From Spirodela intermedia (lineage: Eukaryota > Streptophyta > Magnoliopsida > Alismatales > Araceae), in NCBI GenBank assembly GCA_902729315.2, contig LR746265.1, positions 565,501-629,500 on the forward strand: a DNA stretch of 64,000 bases. The letters run 5' to 3'. The notes beneath the pieces are model-generated. The model had not been told where the DNA came from. It was given only the letters and a program-made list of their open reading frames with translations, and made no database searches. The position numbers were made by a program, and so were the translations under genes. Positions within the stretch are counted from its first letter, which is position 1; each line of letters begins with the position of its first letter. This document shows, one piece after another, positions 1 to 13,071 of the stretch.

Positions 1-1320
1 TGTGCAGGTCTATAACCAAAACTTTTACAGCATTCGGATGCAGAATCGGGGGAAATTTCCTCTAAAGTCTTGAATTAAACGATATTAAACGATATTAAAC
101 AATACACTCAAAATATTTAACAGGAGGCACGAGATAGATTCCATTAAACATGACTCCTAACAGACCTTTAATTTACCATTTAACCAATACTAACCGTTAT
201 TAGGACCTCTAAAACGGCACAAGAGGTCGAAGGCATTTGAAGTTCTTTCCACTTGAAAGGAGAATCCAGAGACACATTTATTGCGAAAGGACTGTGAAAC
301 GCTAAAATTCACATTAGGCACTACTCACAAATGATTGTTAAGAATTGAGGAAGAATGCTCGTTTCAGGCCGACCTACTGGGCAAACAACAGGGAAAGTAT
401 GATAGAATAAAATGTGGCTTCTGTCATTAACACCATATTTCCTCGGAGCAATACACTAAAGAGAAATTGATTGAGATACTTCCACTATTTTTCAGTTCGA
501 AGATGGTAAATCACTGAGACTCTAGGAAGATTGGCAATGACAGCACCTTGATTGGATAAATCGGACGGTAAAAGATAGCACCATAGATTTAGAAGAAATA
601 CAAGGTTGAAAAATACTGAATAATACTGACGTGAACAGCACAAGGTTGAGGCAATAAATTCCTTTCATAGAATTCTCACTAAAAGTTGCATTCAAAAGCT
701 CATGGAGAAGGCAGATACAACATTTGAGGGAGAGAATTTTGTGCGGTATAGAGAAGTTCCAAGTCAACAAAAAGTCTCCTTTCCAAAATTTTGTTTTCTG
801 TGTCCTCACCATCATGATAGTCACAACGTTTTCAACAAGAGAATTCCCCTGGACTTTCTCGACTACATGTGAGGGTTATGCTAGCGAAATCTCTTCCGAT
901 TAAGGATGCTAGGCTTTGATCCCCATTCAGCAGCTTTCAGCTCGAAAATCAAATTGGATGGCCTGGGCAGATAGAATGAATGAACTACGGTTGAACTTAT
1001 GATATATAATCGCGCCATCTAAATATATACCTGACAGAACATATTTTTGGTCCGGAGACAGAGAGAACTTTTCATAACTGTTCTCCGATTCAAAAAATCA
1101 AATGAAAAACAGCAAAAGGTGAGATATCACAAGGGACTGAATATTAACATCAATTAAGAGGATAAAATTAATAAACAGTTTTAGAAACTCATCCAATATC
1201 AATGCAACCCATCATCACACATCAAAATATCTGGGCATCTCATGTTTTGAGAAGGTAAACATATTCCTTGAGCCAATAATTGATGCCTGTAAATGGATAT
1301 AGCAGAAGCAAAACAAGTAC
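1..1320 (-). other. Intronic sequence of the U2AF65-related gene
   Basis: This is the stretch after the last recognisable exon of the U2AF-like gene. I searched the minus strand by eye for the start of RRM2 and did not find it. The open frames here lack family similarity. It is most simply an intron that continues past the window edge. Confidence 0.5.
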
Positions 1321-4300
1321 CTTTTGTGGTGAATCCTTCACAATATCAGCTATCTCATTAAGAGCTGCAACAGGTTTCTCCTGGACTCCAGTCTGCATGA
1401 AAATATCAATTGTCTGAAAACCTGGTACATGGATATTAACCACAGTGCACCTTAGAAACAGAAAGGCTTCTCGATTTAAAGCAAAATATAGTCCTTAAAC
1501 GAACAACTTTATGTAGGGAATAGTAACTGCATTGAGCCGAAGAGGACACAAAAGGATCGGTATCTCATTGAAGCATAATATAGAACACGTGCCAAACAAA
1601 TAGAAAAACCGCAGGCAGCTTAATCGTGGGAAAATTAATTAAATATTGACTGAAGCAGGGAAAAAAATAAAGGATAAGTTAAAGATGAGCAACATGGAGT
1701 AGCAAACGACAGGATTTTTTTTTTGCTTTAAGTCCTAAATCCGACATCCGTCACATGTTCCAAAACAGCTAGTCAGAGAGACAGAACTCATCTACTTAAG
1801 ACCAAAAACATGAGACTAAACGATAATCTAATCAGCCATCAATCCAAAGATCATAGTACCATGATACTAAAAGGTGGAGTATTTTATTACCTTAAAATAG
1901 CAGAAAAACAAAAAAATGTACAAACTTCTCGAAACATACAGCAAGTTTTATTTAATTTCTTCAGATGGCAACACCAGTGACGAGTTCCTCCTGTCTTTCC
2001 TCCACTTGATTTTACATCTACATCTTCTACTCTTCCTCCTATGTCTCATCTTCCTCTTTTTCTTGATTCTAGAATTGAATTCATCTCAGAACCCTGAAGA
2101 TATAGAGATCTCAAGTCCTAGAGAGTCGGCATTCCATTTGAAAAGTTCAGTGAAAAACTCCTGGTGACAGTGCTTTCTCCTGGAATTATGTTGATCAGGA
2201 GAACTGTACTGGGAGCATTTGAAGTTTGTGAACCAGTCTATTTCGGACAGGAAAAGAAAAACGCATGAAATCTGTTTCCAGGAAAAATAATTCCAGAACA
2301 GTCACTCCGCAGCTTTATGTCTTCACTGGATAATGTCAATAAAAGAATGCCCACTGCCTCTTACTGCCAAGTGAAGACTTCAAATTGATATTAAGCTCGA
2401 AGTTACAGGAAGGTCTTCTTCTTCACTCTCTTAGTTTAGAGGAACATTATGCGTGCAATTATTATGCCTTTCATGTTTATTCTAGGATTTCAGGCAAAAG
2501 AGGGTGCGGCGCACATAAATAGCTGACAGCCTATATAAGTCTGGAGAATCACAACACAGTCCATTCGATACATTTTCTGATCATATTTATCATTGCCAAT
2601 TCTGTTATGCTGAAAGGACAAGGAGAGTAACCAGCCTTCATGTTTTATGTCCCTACTTGCCACTCCAACTCAATTACGTCATTAAGGACACAGACACCTT
2701 CTTGCCCCATCCGCATCTGACTACCCAGTGCACTATGTTTAGGTCATGAATGACTCTTTCTCATCTCAGTATAAATGTCTGAATGTATATTCACCACGAT
2801 GCTATACATACATCCCAATCCACGTTTGGAATGACGTGGGATGCATTACGAACCAGTCCACAGTATTTTAGATGAAGTGGGATTCTTCAATCGTCCCTGT
2901 TTGGTGGAGATTAAGTGGTTAAGATTGCCCCTATTTAATGCTTTAAAATATGGTTGCTTAGGACCTTTTAAAATGGTGCGCCCACAACACTGCACTCGTT
3001 TTGTGTTTAGCTGAAAAACTTTTATTCGATCAATACAATAATGTACTTTCCATAGTTAGTAAAACAAAGAAACGTTGAACGGCAGGATTACTCTGCAAGT
3101 AAGATTACATCTTTCGGATCAACCCCGTAAAAAGTAATGAAAGTCTAAACTTTCTCATGAGGAACTAGTTTCACTGTTTGTACTAGGGTTTATCAGCTCA
3201 CAGGTTGGAATTAGAACATAGCAGAGATGAAGTCGAATGTGCTTACATAGACACCAGCTGACACATCGGACAAGTCGTTTCAGGAATGCAGTGTAAATAG
3301 GAACAAAGTAAGCCATTATATTAATCTGTGAGGTTTCCAGTCGTATCTGGAGCACATGTGATCAAGCAAGCTTTACAGAACTAACAGAGATAACATGTCC
3401 AACCATAACTTCAAGGAATTTCGATTTTTTTTCATAGGGATTCAGTTTGATTGCTGAGCACATGATCAAGCAAGCTTTACAGAACTAAAAAAGATAACAG
3501 TTCCAACAATAAATTCAAGGAATTTCAAAAGAAAAGTTCGTAAGGATTCGGTTTGATTGCTGAGGTATAAATGTTGTGCAGAGTTCCACTCACTTTTTTT
3601 TGCCGACAGAAACCTTTTTGTTTTAACTAAACTGATTTTCTTCCTTTTATCATGTGTTTGACATATTGTAGATTGTGAGTGGAAGACGAGTTTATGTGCA
3701 ACAAATTTTAAAGGTTTAAGCTAATTTTGGTAGTATTCCAAGTCATTATCAATTTTACTAAATCAAAGTACAATCCTCATAGAAGATTGATGAGAATAAA
3801 AAATCAATCTTACTGTTGCTGTTGTATCCACAAAGTCCTTCGGGCGCCTGAATTTTAGAACAGAACCAGACAAGGACTTTCCATCAAAAGAAAGGGCTGA
3901 TGTTGCATCTTCAGGTGTGAGAAACTCTACAACAGCCTGACCCTTCTCTTTGTTAATCTGCATAGAAAGTACAAAGTTAAAGCATTCCCATACAAACTTT
4001 TGAATCAGACCCCTGACAGAAAATGAAGCATCTGGACTACTCTTGATGAAAACAAAGCCATCACACTATTCCATGTTCAGTCACTTACAATACAGCTAAT
4101 ACATGGCTGTGAGCCGGGGATGTGATTGGCACCAGCTGTCAACAAAAGATCATTGAGGTATGATAATATCGATTTATCAGTAGCTGAAGATGGCAAATTT
4201 TCCATGTAGAGCCTTCTCAACGAACGAGTTGCCTGAGTTAGGTGAACCGAATCAATGGATGCCAATGAAACTGTTGGTGCAGCACTAGAAGATGTCCCTT

Positions 4301-5459
4301 GAGATTTCACAGGGATAGCAGTGTCTGATATAGAAGATGGCTGATCATAAGTGCGTTGAGTAGATGACTGAAGATTCCTAGGAACAGATGCAGAACTAGT
4401 ACGATTAACTCCTGAAGGAGGCAAATCCCATGTAGCTTCCTTTTTCTCCGGTGAGGGAGCAGGTGGTGATGGAATCTTAACGGGAGCAACCTCGGTTTTT
4501 CTCTTCCTTGGTGAATAGCCCCCAAGGCCACTTTCATGCTGCTGATAACGAGTACTTTCCTGGCGCCCACTTCCTGATGTTCTGTATTTACCAGCATTTG
4601 AATGCTGCCTTCCCGTCCTGTATTTGACAAAACGATTTGATGACCCTCCATGATCTCTTCCATGAAAGGATCGCTTGTACCCCTTTGGCGACATTGAAGG
4701 AGATCTACCCCTGCTTCGATCAAATTCCCGACTTCTTGATCTTCTTCTTTTTGAGCTTTGCTCTTCATATCTACGAATTTTTCTTCTATCCAGAGGTTCT
4801 CTTTCTTGTCGATGACCAAAATCATATTTTTTTGCAGTGAAAATGTCGATTGGCCTTCTAGGTTTTTCATTATTAACAGTAAACTTGTTCTTCTTATCTG
4901 CTTGTACGTAATTTCCATATTTCCTCTCGTGATTATCCTTTACTTGTGTATCTTTGAAGAGCCTCTTTCCAGACTCTTTCTCAGATACAGCCTTTGATCG
5001 GTCATCTGCTCTGTTCCTATGGCGACTCTGCTTTTCATTGTTGACTTCTTTATTCAGACTAGTCTTATCATGACTGGATTTAATCTTCATCTTGTCCTTC
5101 GTGCTAGCTTTCACATCATCACGTACTTTATCTTTATATTTAGGACTACTTTTCTTGTTGGACGCAACCTCTTTTGTTCTGATGCCTCCTGTTGCATTTT
5201 TGGGATCTTTCCTGAGATCATTGCCTCTATCAGGTTCTGTGAACTCATGGGCATTCCCAGAGTCGTCTTTTTCTGGCAGTGACTTGGGAACAACGATTTC
5301 TTCTTTAGCATCCTCAGTAAGTTTCTTGTTTCTTCTTCTTAACATAACTTGGTCAAAGCTGAAAGCTCTTGTCCGAGCTGATGTACCTTCACTATCATTA
5401 GTTCCAAGAAAATTATTACCATTTTCATATTTTTCTTTCTTCTGGTGAGCAACGCTCAT
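1321..5459 (-). CDS. U2AF65-related RS/RRM splicing protein, C-terminus beyond left edge
   Basis: Three minus-strand exons are visible: 5463-4089 (ATG at 5459), 3957-3814 and 1392-1321. All joins are phase 0 and give 529 residues. The N-terminal ~400 residues are Lys/Arg/Ser/Glu rich, with RS dipeptides typical of nuclear splicing proteins. An RRM follows, with an RNP2-like RRLYMENLP at about residues 415-423 and an RNP1-like GQAVVEF at 463-469. The last visible exon encodes the linker to a second RRM and ends at DSPQK, the usual entry into RRM2 of U2AF large subunits. The role expected from the family is polypyrimidine-tract or 3' splice-site recognition in the nucleus. RRM2 and the third (UHM) domain must lie left of base 1. 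The start is the first ATG after a plausible acceptor at 5464-5465, so a 5' UTR intron is likely. It is more divergent than canonical U2AF65, so it may be a plant-specific paralogue. Confidence 0.85.
1393..3813 (-). other. Large intron (2.4 kb) of the U2AF65-related gene
   Basis: The flanking exons join in phase 0 across this 2,421-bp gap, with a GTAAG donor (3813-3809) and a TGCAG acceptor (ending at 1393). The interior is AT-rich and has a pyrimidine-rich stretch around 1990-2060. I see no additional exon. Confidence 0.6.
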
Positions 5460-5463
5460 ATTT

Positions 5464-6600
5464 CTGAATCGTTTAATGAAATGCTAAGTTAACACCAAGG
5501 ATGGCTGAAAATCAATCATCATTTAACCCTTACTTCTTCATTAGAACAAGAATAATATCCCAGCATCCTGAATTTCAGTAGTATTCCGACATGCCGCAAT
5601 ACTGGCAGAGGTACTCTGATGAAAACATCCCGAATCCATTGGAATTGTGAAAAAGAAAAAATATCAGTTTATAAAAACATGGAGAGGTTTTAGCTGGTAG
5701 AAAGATAAAATTAATAAATAAATAAATAGTTAAGAAACCGACATGAGAAAAAATAAAGAGGTAAGCATCATATAGCCACAGAGAAAGAAGCAAGCTCAGT
5801 GGCAATGGACTATGCCTGCACACTGGAAAACTAATTTACTTGGGATAAAGATAAACATATAAGATCACCAGGAAATTATGAAAAATTTTAGTCAAATGTT
5901 TCAAACCTTGAGACAAGCATAACATCATGCACAAAAATAGCGATCTCATCAGTTCCTTCCATAAAATTATCGCATGGTCAATTAGAGGAATAGATTGGAT
6001 AAGAAAGGAATGAAAAGAGTGGACACTTCTCATGGTACGAAACGGTCTTTCAAGCAAAGATAGAGAAGCGATTCTATCAAGCCACAAGCGTAGGTAGTCT
6101 TTCGAGTGTTGCTAGGCGTATTTTCACCCGCACCACTAAGGGAATTACGGTGCAGTGACATTCACAGAAATGGGTTCTCTCCTTCCGAAACCAAGAGCAT
6201 TTCGCCACCCAAGAAAATGCCCAGAAACCTCCGAGTATCAAATGCGGAAGATATGCCGTCGTAAAACGTTTTTATTTTATCTCTCTCCCTCATCCTTCAT
6301 GTTTCCCTGCTTCCCCGACTCCTAGGTCGCTTTGAAAATGCGCAACAACAGCGACGTATGACGGTGCAAAAGAAAGAAGAAGGCCGAGAGAATTAGGGGA
6401 AGAGTTACACGTTTGCCCGCGAAGTTCGGGACTGCAGCCGTCTCCTCTCCGCGGCGACACTTGAAGAGACGAAGAATCCGAGGCAACCGGGGCGGCAAAC
6501 GAGTTGAGAAGGGTGGGTTGATGGGAAGAGAAAAGAGGACGAGGAAGCAGAATCAGAGAAAGCAGAGCGAGCCCTAGCTTAATCGTTCCGTTGGACGGAA
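5464..6600 (-). promoter_or_regulatory. Probable 5' UTR exon and 5' UTR intron of the U2AF65-related gene
   Basis: Just upstream of the ATG there is an acceptor-like CAG (5466-5464). Further upstream, at about 6350-6600, the minus strand becomes CT-rich and GC-richer, as plant leader exons do. The AT-rich 5.5-6.2 kb between them looks like a leader intron. The donor was not pinned down. Confidence 0.4.
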
Positions 6601-7167
6601 AACGGACGGTCCAATCCCCTTTGATCGTCGCTTTTATTTTTTCAACCTCTTTACATAGAAACTATTACTATTTAGTCCCATTTTTCATTTTATATATGTT
6701 CATGCCATTTTGAAGTCCTTTTTTCTTTTAATGATGTAAATTTCGTAATAATTTTTCTCCTGAAATGGCGTTCCCGTTGGTTGTAGCTTTTATTTCCTAA
6801 ACCTATTTAAATAAAAAATTATTATTATTTAGTCCAAATTTTTATTATAAATATGTAAATGCCATGATTCAGATTCAATTTTTTTACGTTATAAATATTC
6901 GTATTTCGGGGCTCTGGGATAAAAATATTTAAGTTCGAACGTTTTCATGAGAGATCTCTATTTTTGTTTTGCGTATAAACGTAAAATATGGTTTTAAAGG
7001 GTAGGAGATAAACTTCACCAGGTTTCATGAGTTAGAAAACCCGTGACGAAGGCGGCGATTCCTCCTGTAAAGCTCGCTGCTGAATGTCCAGCTGCTTCCT
7101 CGCCTTCGACAGTCGATCGTCGGCGTTTGTACGCCCGCTAGCGGTCGTCCGGCAGGTACGCGGCACC
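6600..7167. promoter_or_regulatory. Shared head-to-head promoter region
   Basis: The minus-strand U2AF-like gene and the plus-strand DExH1 gene diverge from here. If the U2AF leader starts near 6.6 kb and the helicase leader near 7.0 kb, only about 400 bp of AT-rich sequence separates them. That spacing fits a bidirectional promoter. No clear TATA box is placed for either gene. Confidence 0.45.
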
Positions 7168-9199
7168 ATGTCGTCTCGGGGCCCAAACTTTCACGGCGGG
7201 CGCAGGGGTGGGGGAAGAGGAGGCGGCGGCGGCGGCGGCGGGGGGGGGGGAAGAGGAGGGGGTTCAAGAGGTGGCGGAAGAGGCGGGGGCCGGGGGGATC
7301 AGCGGTGGTGGGATCCCGTATGGAGGGCTGAGCGGCTGCGGCAGATGGCCGGAGATGTATGTTCTTCTGCCTGCCTCAATTTGTTGTTTCCGTTTGAAGC
7401 ATATTTGAAGGGTGTCATTGGATGAATTCGTTCGATCTGCAAAAAAATTGATATAGGTGTGGATTGAGTAGTAAACGGACTGGTGCTATTGGGCACTGGT
7501 GCTTTATATTTGATGGGTAATGGTCATCGTGGTGTTCACAATAAGAACATGATGAGAATTGCTGAGTCTTAACTTGCCCACCCGATGTGAATGCATGGCA
7601 TTGAGAAGCTGAAAAAAATTAGAACTTTAAAACTATCCTCCCTGCCAAACGAAAAGCTCGGCTAACTGGCCTCTAGCCAGAGTAAAACGATAACCGGAGT
7701 AAAGTTTTTTTGGCTGTACTGTGAAGGTGGCATCTGAAAATTGTCCAGTTTGGACAATTGTACATTTTTAGAGTGAAAAGTACGTAGCGTTTAGCCTGCA
7801 GCTTTTCGAAGATAGTTGAACTCAGAGTTATCTGCTTCACTTGCTTATTATGCATGCCTTCCTGCCTATCTTTATATCTTTTTCCAGGTTGAAAAGTTGG
7901 ACCAGAATGAATGGTGGACAAAGATAAATCAAATGAAGAATAGTGGTCAGCAAGAGCTAATTATCAAGCGGAATTTTGGACGGGAAGGTGAAGAAATTCT
8001 TGGAGATATGGCTCGCCAATTAGGACTTTACTTGTAAGATGAATTTCCTTTCTAATTCTTCACTGTAGAAAGTTTTTGAGTGATCTAGAAAGTTTCAAGT
8101 GTTAATGTTGTATATGTGCTTCTTAGACATTGTTCCTTGATCCAACTTTCATTACTTCTGAGGAACATATATCAGCCTGTTTAAATGGTTTTCTTTCCTG
8201 TTTCGTCATTGGTAAAATCAAAATTATGTTGACTGATAACCTATTCGCCTTGATCTGTGTATCTATGGAAAGAAAGCCATGCTTACAGTAAAGGGAAGAC
8301 TTCTGTTGTCAGCAAAGTCCCATTGCCAGATTACCGAGCTGATCTTGATGATCGACATGGATCAACTCAAAAAGAGGTCTGCTGATTCGGGCTAAGTTAG
8401 GTTCATTTTAATACACTAACATTGTAATGTTTGAGGTTAAATATATGCATCTTTGCAGATTAAGATGACCACAGATATTGAAAGAAGAGTTGGAAATCTG
8501 CTGCAAAAATCTAAAGAAGTATCACATTCCACTGCTTATAGTGGTGCATCTAGTCAGACACCTGGCCCATCTTTACGAACCACTGGTACAACTGAATGTC
8601 ACGTGACAAGTGAAATTGGTGTCACCAAAGAAAAGTTCAGTATTGAACTCAGGGACTTGCAGAGTTCTAGAAAGGTGCGTGTATATCTAAGCTATTCATG
8701 ATTATAATAAAACTGTGGAACTAATTTCTCAGAGAATAAAATGAATTTTTTTTTTTATTCCGAATTACTCTCTGACTAGTACTATTTATTATCAGGCAAC
8801 CTCCACTGCAAGAGCAATGCAGTCTTTCAGAGAACAGTTACCAGCATACAAAGTGAAAGAAGAATTTCTGAGAGCTGTTGCTGAAAATCAGGTTGGATGG
8901 CATTAATCACTATTTAATTATCATTTATTGTTGAAGAGGCGGTATTCCATCCTGAAATTATGTCGTACGTTGGCATTTTACAATGGACAGGCATATCATT
9001 GCCTGTTAGCGCCACTTGATATTGTTGGTGAGGTTTTCTTCTCAAGATCCAGAGATTGATGCGAAATGCGAAGCAGAAATGCTACAAAGTTCCATCTAAT
9101 TGACTTGGTGATAGTTCATGATAGAAAGAGAAGCCCCTTGAGGGTATTTTATATCTAAATTACAATACCATTGTCTCCTCGTGATAGTGATAGCACTGG

Positions 9200-9294
<95 letters not shown>

Positions 9295-12200
9295 CCTTTG
9301 TTAGGGGCACTATTCACCATGTATATTCCAAGTATTTGGATCAACTATTGCAGTGTCATTTTTTGTCCCTACTAAGTCACAGTTATTTTGAATGAAATCA
9401 AGCAAGAAACGTGCCATGCTGTAATTTCCCTGGCTTTTCTTTTAACTATGTACAATTTTCATCAATTTACATATCTCATTTGGAGAAAATTTTCAGTGCT
9501 TTGTTTTTCTCATTGGTATGATTATACTGCGTAGGTTCTGGTAGTTTCCGGAGAGACTGGATGTGGGAAAACTACCCAGTTGCCCCAGTTTATAATCGAG
9601 GAGGAAATATCAGCCCTTCGTGGAGCAGATTGCAGCATAATCTGTACCCAGCCTCGTCGTATTTCTGCTATATCTGTTGCCGGTAGAATTGCTGCAGAGA
9701 GGGGTGAGAGCCTGGGAGAAACTGTTGGCTATCAGATTCGTTTGGAATCTAAGCGCTCAGCACAGACAAGACTTTTATTTTGTACTACTGGCGTCCTTCT
9801 TCGCCGTTTGGTAATAAGATAATTCTTACTTGGCGTTTATTTGATTATATTACATCCTTTACTCGTACATTTTTTTATCCATGCTTTGTCATGTCATTGT
9901 CAGGTAATCTCTGTCAGGAAATAATTGTTTTAAATTCTTTTTTTCTTTTCACTGGGGACCTCCCCGCCTGTTATTTTTAAGATCAAAACGAGAGAGAAAA
10001 TGAAAGGCTGCTGCATGGAAGTGAAGTTTCTCCCAGGGACTAGGGAAACCATATTCTGGCTGTGATTATGAGTGAAGTTGGTGGGATTGCGGGGAGTTTT
10101 GGATGTCTTTGTGAGGTTCCTTTTTCCTGGCAAAGAAATGTGAGGTATATATTGTTATGATTCCCTCCTCACCTCTCAATCAATGAAGGGAAAAAGTCAA
10201 TGGATTCAAGAAAAATGTAACAGAGAAAAAAAATTAATGTAACAGGCAGGAATTAGTTCAAGAGAATTCCCCACTCTCCATTCTTATCTCTCTTCTTCCA
10301 AGATGCCCCCACTTTTTCACAGAGAAAGGGGTATTTATACTGTTCAGCCCACTCCTTCCCTAATGTTCAATGTTGAACCTTCTAGACTGTTCACTTACGA
10401 CGAGCATATGTTTTGAAGGGTACCGTATCATATATCTTGTACCTTTTTGATGCTGATGAAGAAATGTAATATAATTATCCCTGAATTCGCAATATGGGAA
10501 ATTGTCTTGCAATATTCCCTTGTTTGGTTGTGTCTTTGGCATGTCATGGTTTTATAAAGTTATCATATACTGTTCGTGTCGCTCTTGTCAGGGAAATAAC
10601 TAATGTCTGTGCTCTTTTTACAGGTTCAAGAACCAGATTTAGGTGGGGTTACTCATTTACTAGTGGATGAAATTCATGAAAGAGGCATGAACGAGGACTT
10701 CCTTATAATAATTCTGCGTGATCTTCTTCCTCGTCGCCCAAATCTGAGGCTTATATTAATGAGTGCTACTATTAATGCGGATCTATTTTCAAAATACTTT
10801 GGAGGTGCACCAATCATTCACATCCCGGTATTGAACTAGGCCTATGCATTGAAATTCGTTTTGGTATATTTGATGGAGCTGTTCTTCGCTGAGCTGTTGT
10901 TTTCACATTTCAGGGTCGGACTTTTCCCGTTGCAGAAGTTTTCTTAGAAGACATTCTTGAGAAAACTCGTTATAAAATAAAATCAGAGTTTGACAACTTT
11001 CAAGGAAATTCAAGGAGGAGGAGGAGACAACCATTTTCAAAAAGTGATCCTTTGACTGAAATGTTTGAGGTAATGTGGAAGCTGTCATCTAGCAGAATAC
11101 ACATTTTCCTCTGAATTCAAGTGCGTGGTTTATGATTTCTCAGCAACAAACATTCTATCGTTCCACTTTGCTCTATGCTGTGAATTGAATCTTCGTCCTT
11201 TGCTGTAGGAGGTGGACATTGATAGTTATTACAAAAGTTACAGCCCATCTACAAGGCAATCTCTGGAAGCTTGGACTGGGGGGCAGCTAGATTTGGGCCT
11301 CGTAAGTAATGCTGACTTAAGTGCTCCACTGTCTTTTATTTTTCTTTATTATTTTACCTTTTGTATTCTTTATCATCTTTTATGTCTTGCTCTTTTCACT
11401 ATTTTGCTGAGTGAGCATGTGGTAAAATGGGATCTCCATCATGTGATTCTGAGAACTGTTACTCTTGCTGACTATTTCCTGCGTTACTCCTTCCGATATA
11501 TGGAATTAATCTCTCTCACATTATGATGCTCTATTGGTGGTATCAGTATACGTAGCAATCCGATCATAGTTTCTTGTGCGCTGCTCTTGTTAATATGCAG
11601 GTTGAAGCATCAATTGAGTACATTTGTCGCCAAGAAGGGGATGGAGCAATCCTTGTATTTCTTACTGGTTGGGAAGAAATATCAAAGTTGCTTGAAAAAA
11701 TAAAAGGAAACGTTCTTCTCGGAAATTCAAGCAGATTTCTTGTCCTTCCATTGCACGGTTCAATGCCTACTGTCAATCAACGTGAAATTTTTGACAGGCC
11801 ACCAAGTAATATGAGGTACGTCACATGTTACTTTCCAATTTGGTAATTCCAAAGTGCTTATTGGTGCTTTAGTTATCTTATCTTGATATGTTTCATATGT
11901 TTGCAACTGTGCGTGTCAGTTCCTGCAAGTTTAACTTGGATATTTTATGCCATGGCATTCATCAATAGAGCCGTTCAGTTCTTTTATTCATTATATTGTC
12001 GAAACAAGCGAGCTATATTTTTCTTATCAGAAAACTCAATTATTGAATATTTCCGTAGTGTAAACTTAGAAAGAGTGATTACTTGTCCCGCCATTCTAGT
12101 CTCCTTGAGAGTAGAAGGGCCCTATACAATGAAATGGTCTGAGTAGACAGGCCGATAGTCTTGTTTGTAGCACCCAATGAGGCCACAGATATTGAAGTTT

Positions 12201-13032
12201 ATCTACAGTACAGCTAGGTTGGAAAAGTTTATACATATTATACATATTTTATAAGTTAATTGTTATAAATTTTCATGTGGATACAACAGTTACTAAATAA
12301 TTTCCTTATACATTTATGCTATGAAGACATGCATACTTCAACTTCTTTTCAGTTTTTTTAAGAATTAATTAGTAATTTTTATATGTTTAAAATTAAGCAT
12401 CACATTGGCCTTGCACTGAACGTTTTGCCATGTCATGCCGCCTTAGATAGTAAGGACTGATTTAATAATTGGGCCATGAATATTATTGTTTTTGGTCAAA
12501 CATGCAGGAAAATAGTTCTGGCAACAAATATTGCTGAGAGTAGCATCACTATAGACGATGTTGTCTACGTTATAGATTGTGGGAAAGCAAAGGAAACCAG
12601 CTATGATGCTCTCAACAAGCTTGCATGTCTCTTACCTTCATGGATATCAAAGGCCTCGGCACACCAGGTGAGCACAATTGGCAAGTTATATTGAAGCCCA
12701 TTGATCAAAACGTTCGGAGTTTTCTCAGCATATTTTCTGTGGAATGCCTGCAGAGACGAGGGCGAGCCGGCCGTGTTCAACCTGGAGTTTGCTATAGGTT
12801 GTACCCCAAGATGATCCACGATGCAATGCTCCAATACCAGTTACCTGAAATTCTCAGGACTCCCTTGCAAGAACTGTGCCTTAATATCAAAACCCTGCAG
12901 CTCGGAGTTATTGGTTCTTTCCTCTCGAAGGCACTTCAGCCGCCAGATCCTCTCTCTGTTCAAAATGCCATTGACCTCTTGAAGACGATTGGAGCGCTAG
13001 ACGATCAGGAGGAACTGACTCCTCTTGGTATG

Positions 13033-13071
<39 letters not shown>

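Noticed and set aside
522-824. 100-codon minus-strand frame as the RRM2 exon of the U2AF-like gene
   Set aside because: It lacks RNP motifs and any match to the sequence expected after DSPQK.
4307-5448. Several 66-203-codon frames on both strands over the first U2AF-like exon
   Set aside because: They are shadows of the RS/Lys-rich coding exon, which has the family similarity and correct splice sites.
9096-9395. Open frames on both strands with Cys-Val, Arg-Glu, Ser-Leu and Thr-His repeats
   Set aside because: They are translations of the compound GT/GA microsatellite in a DExH1 intron.
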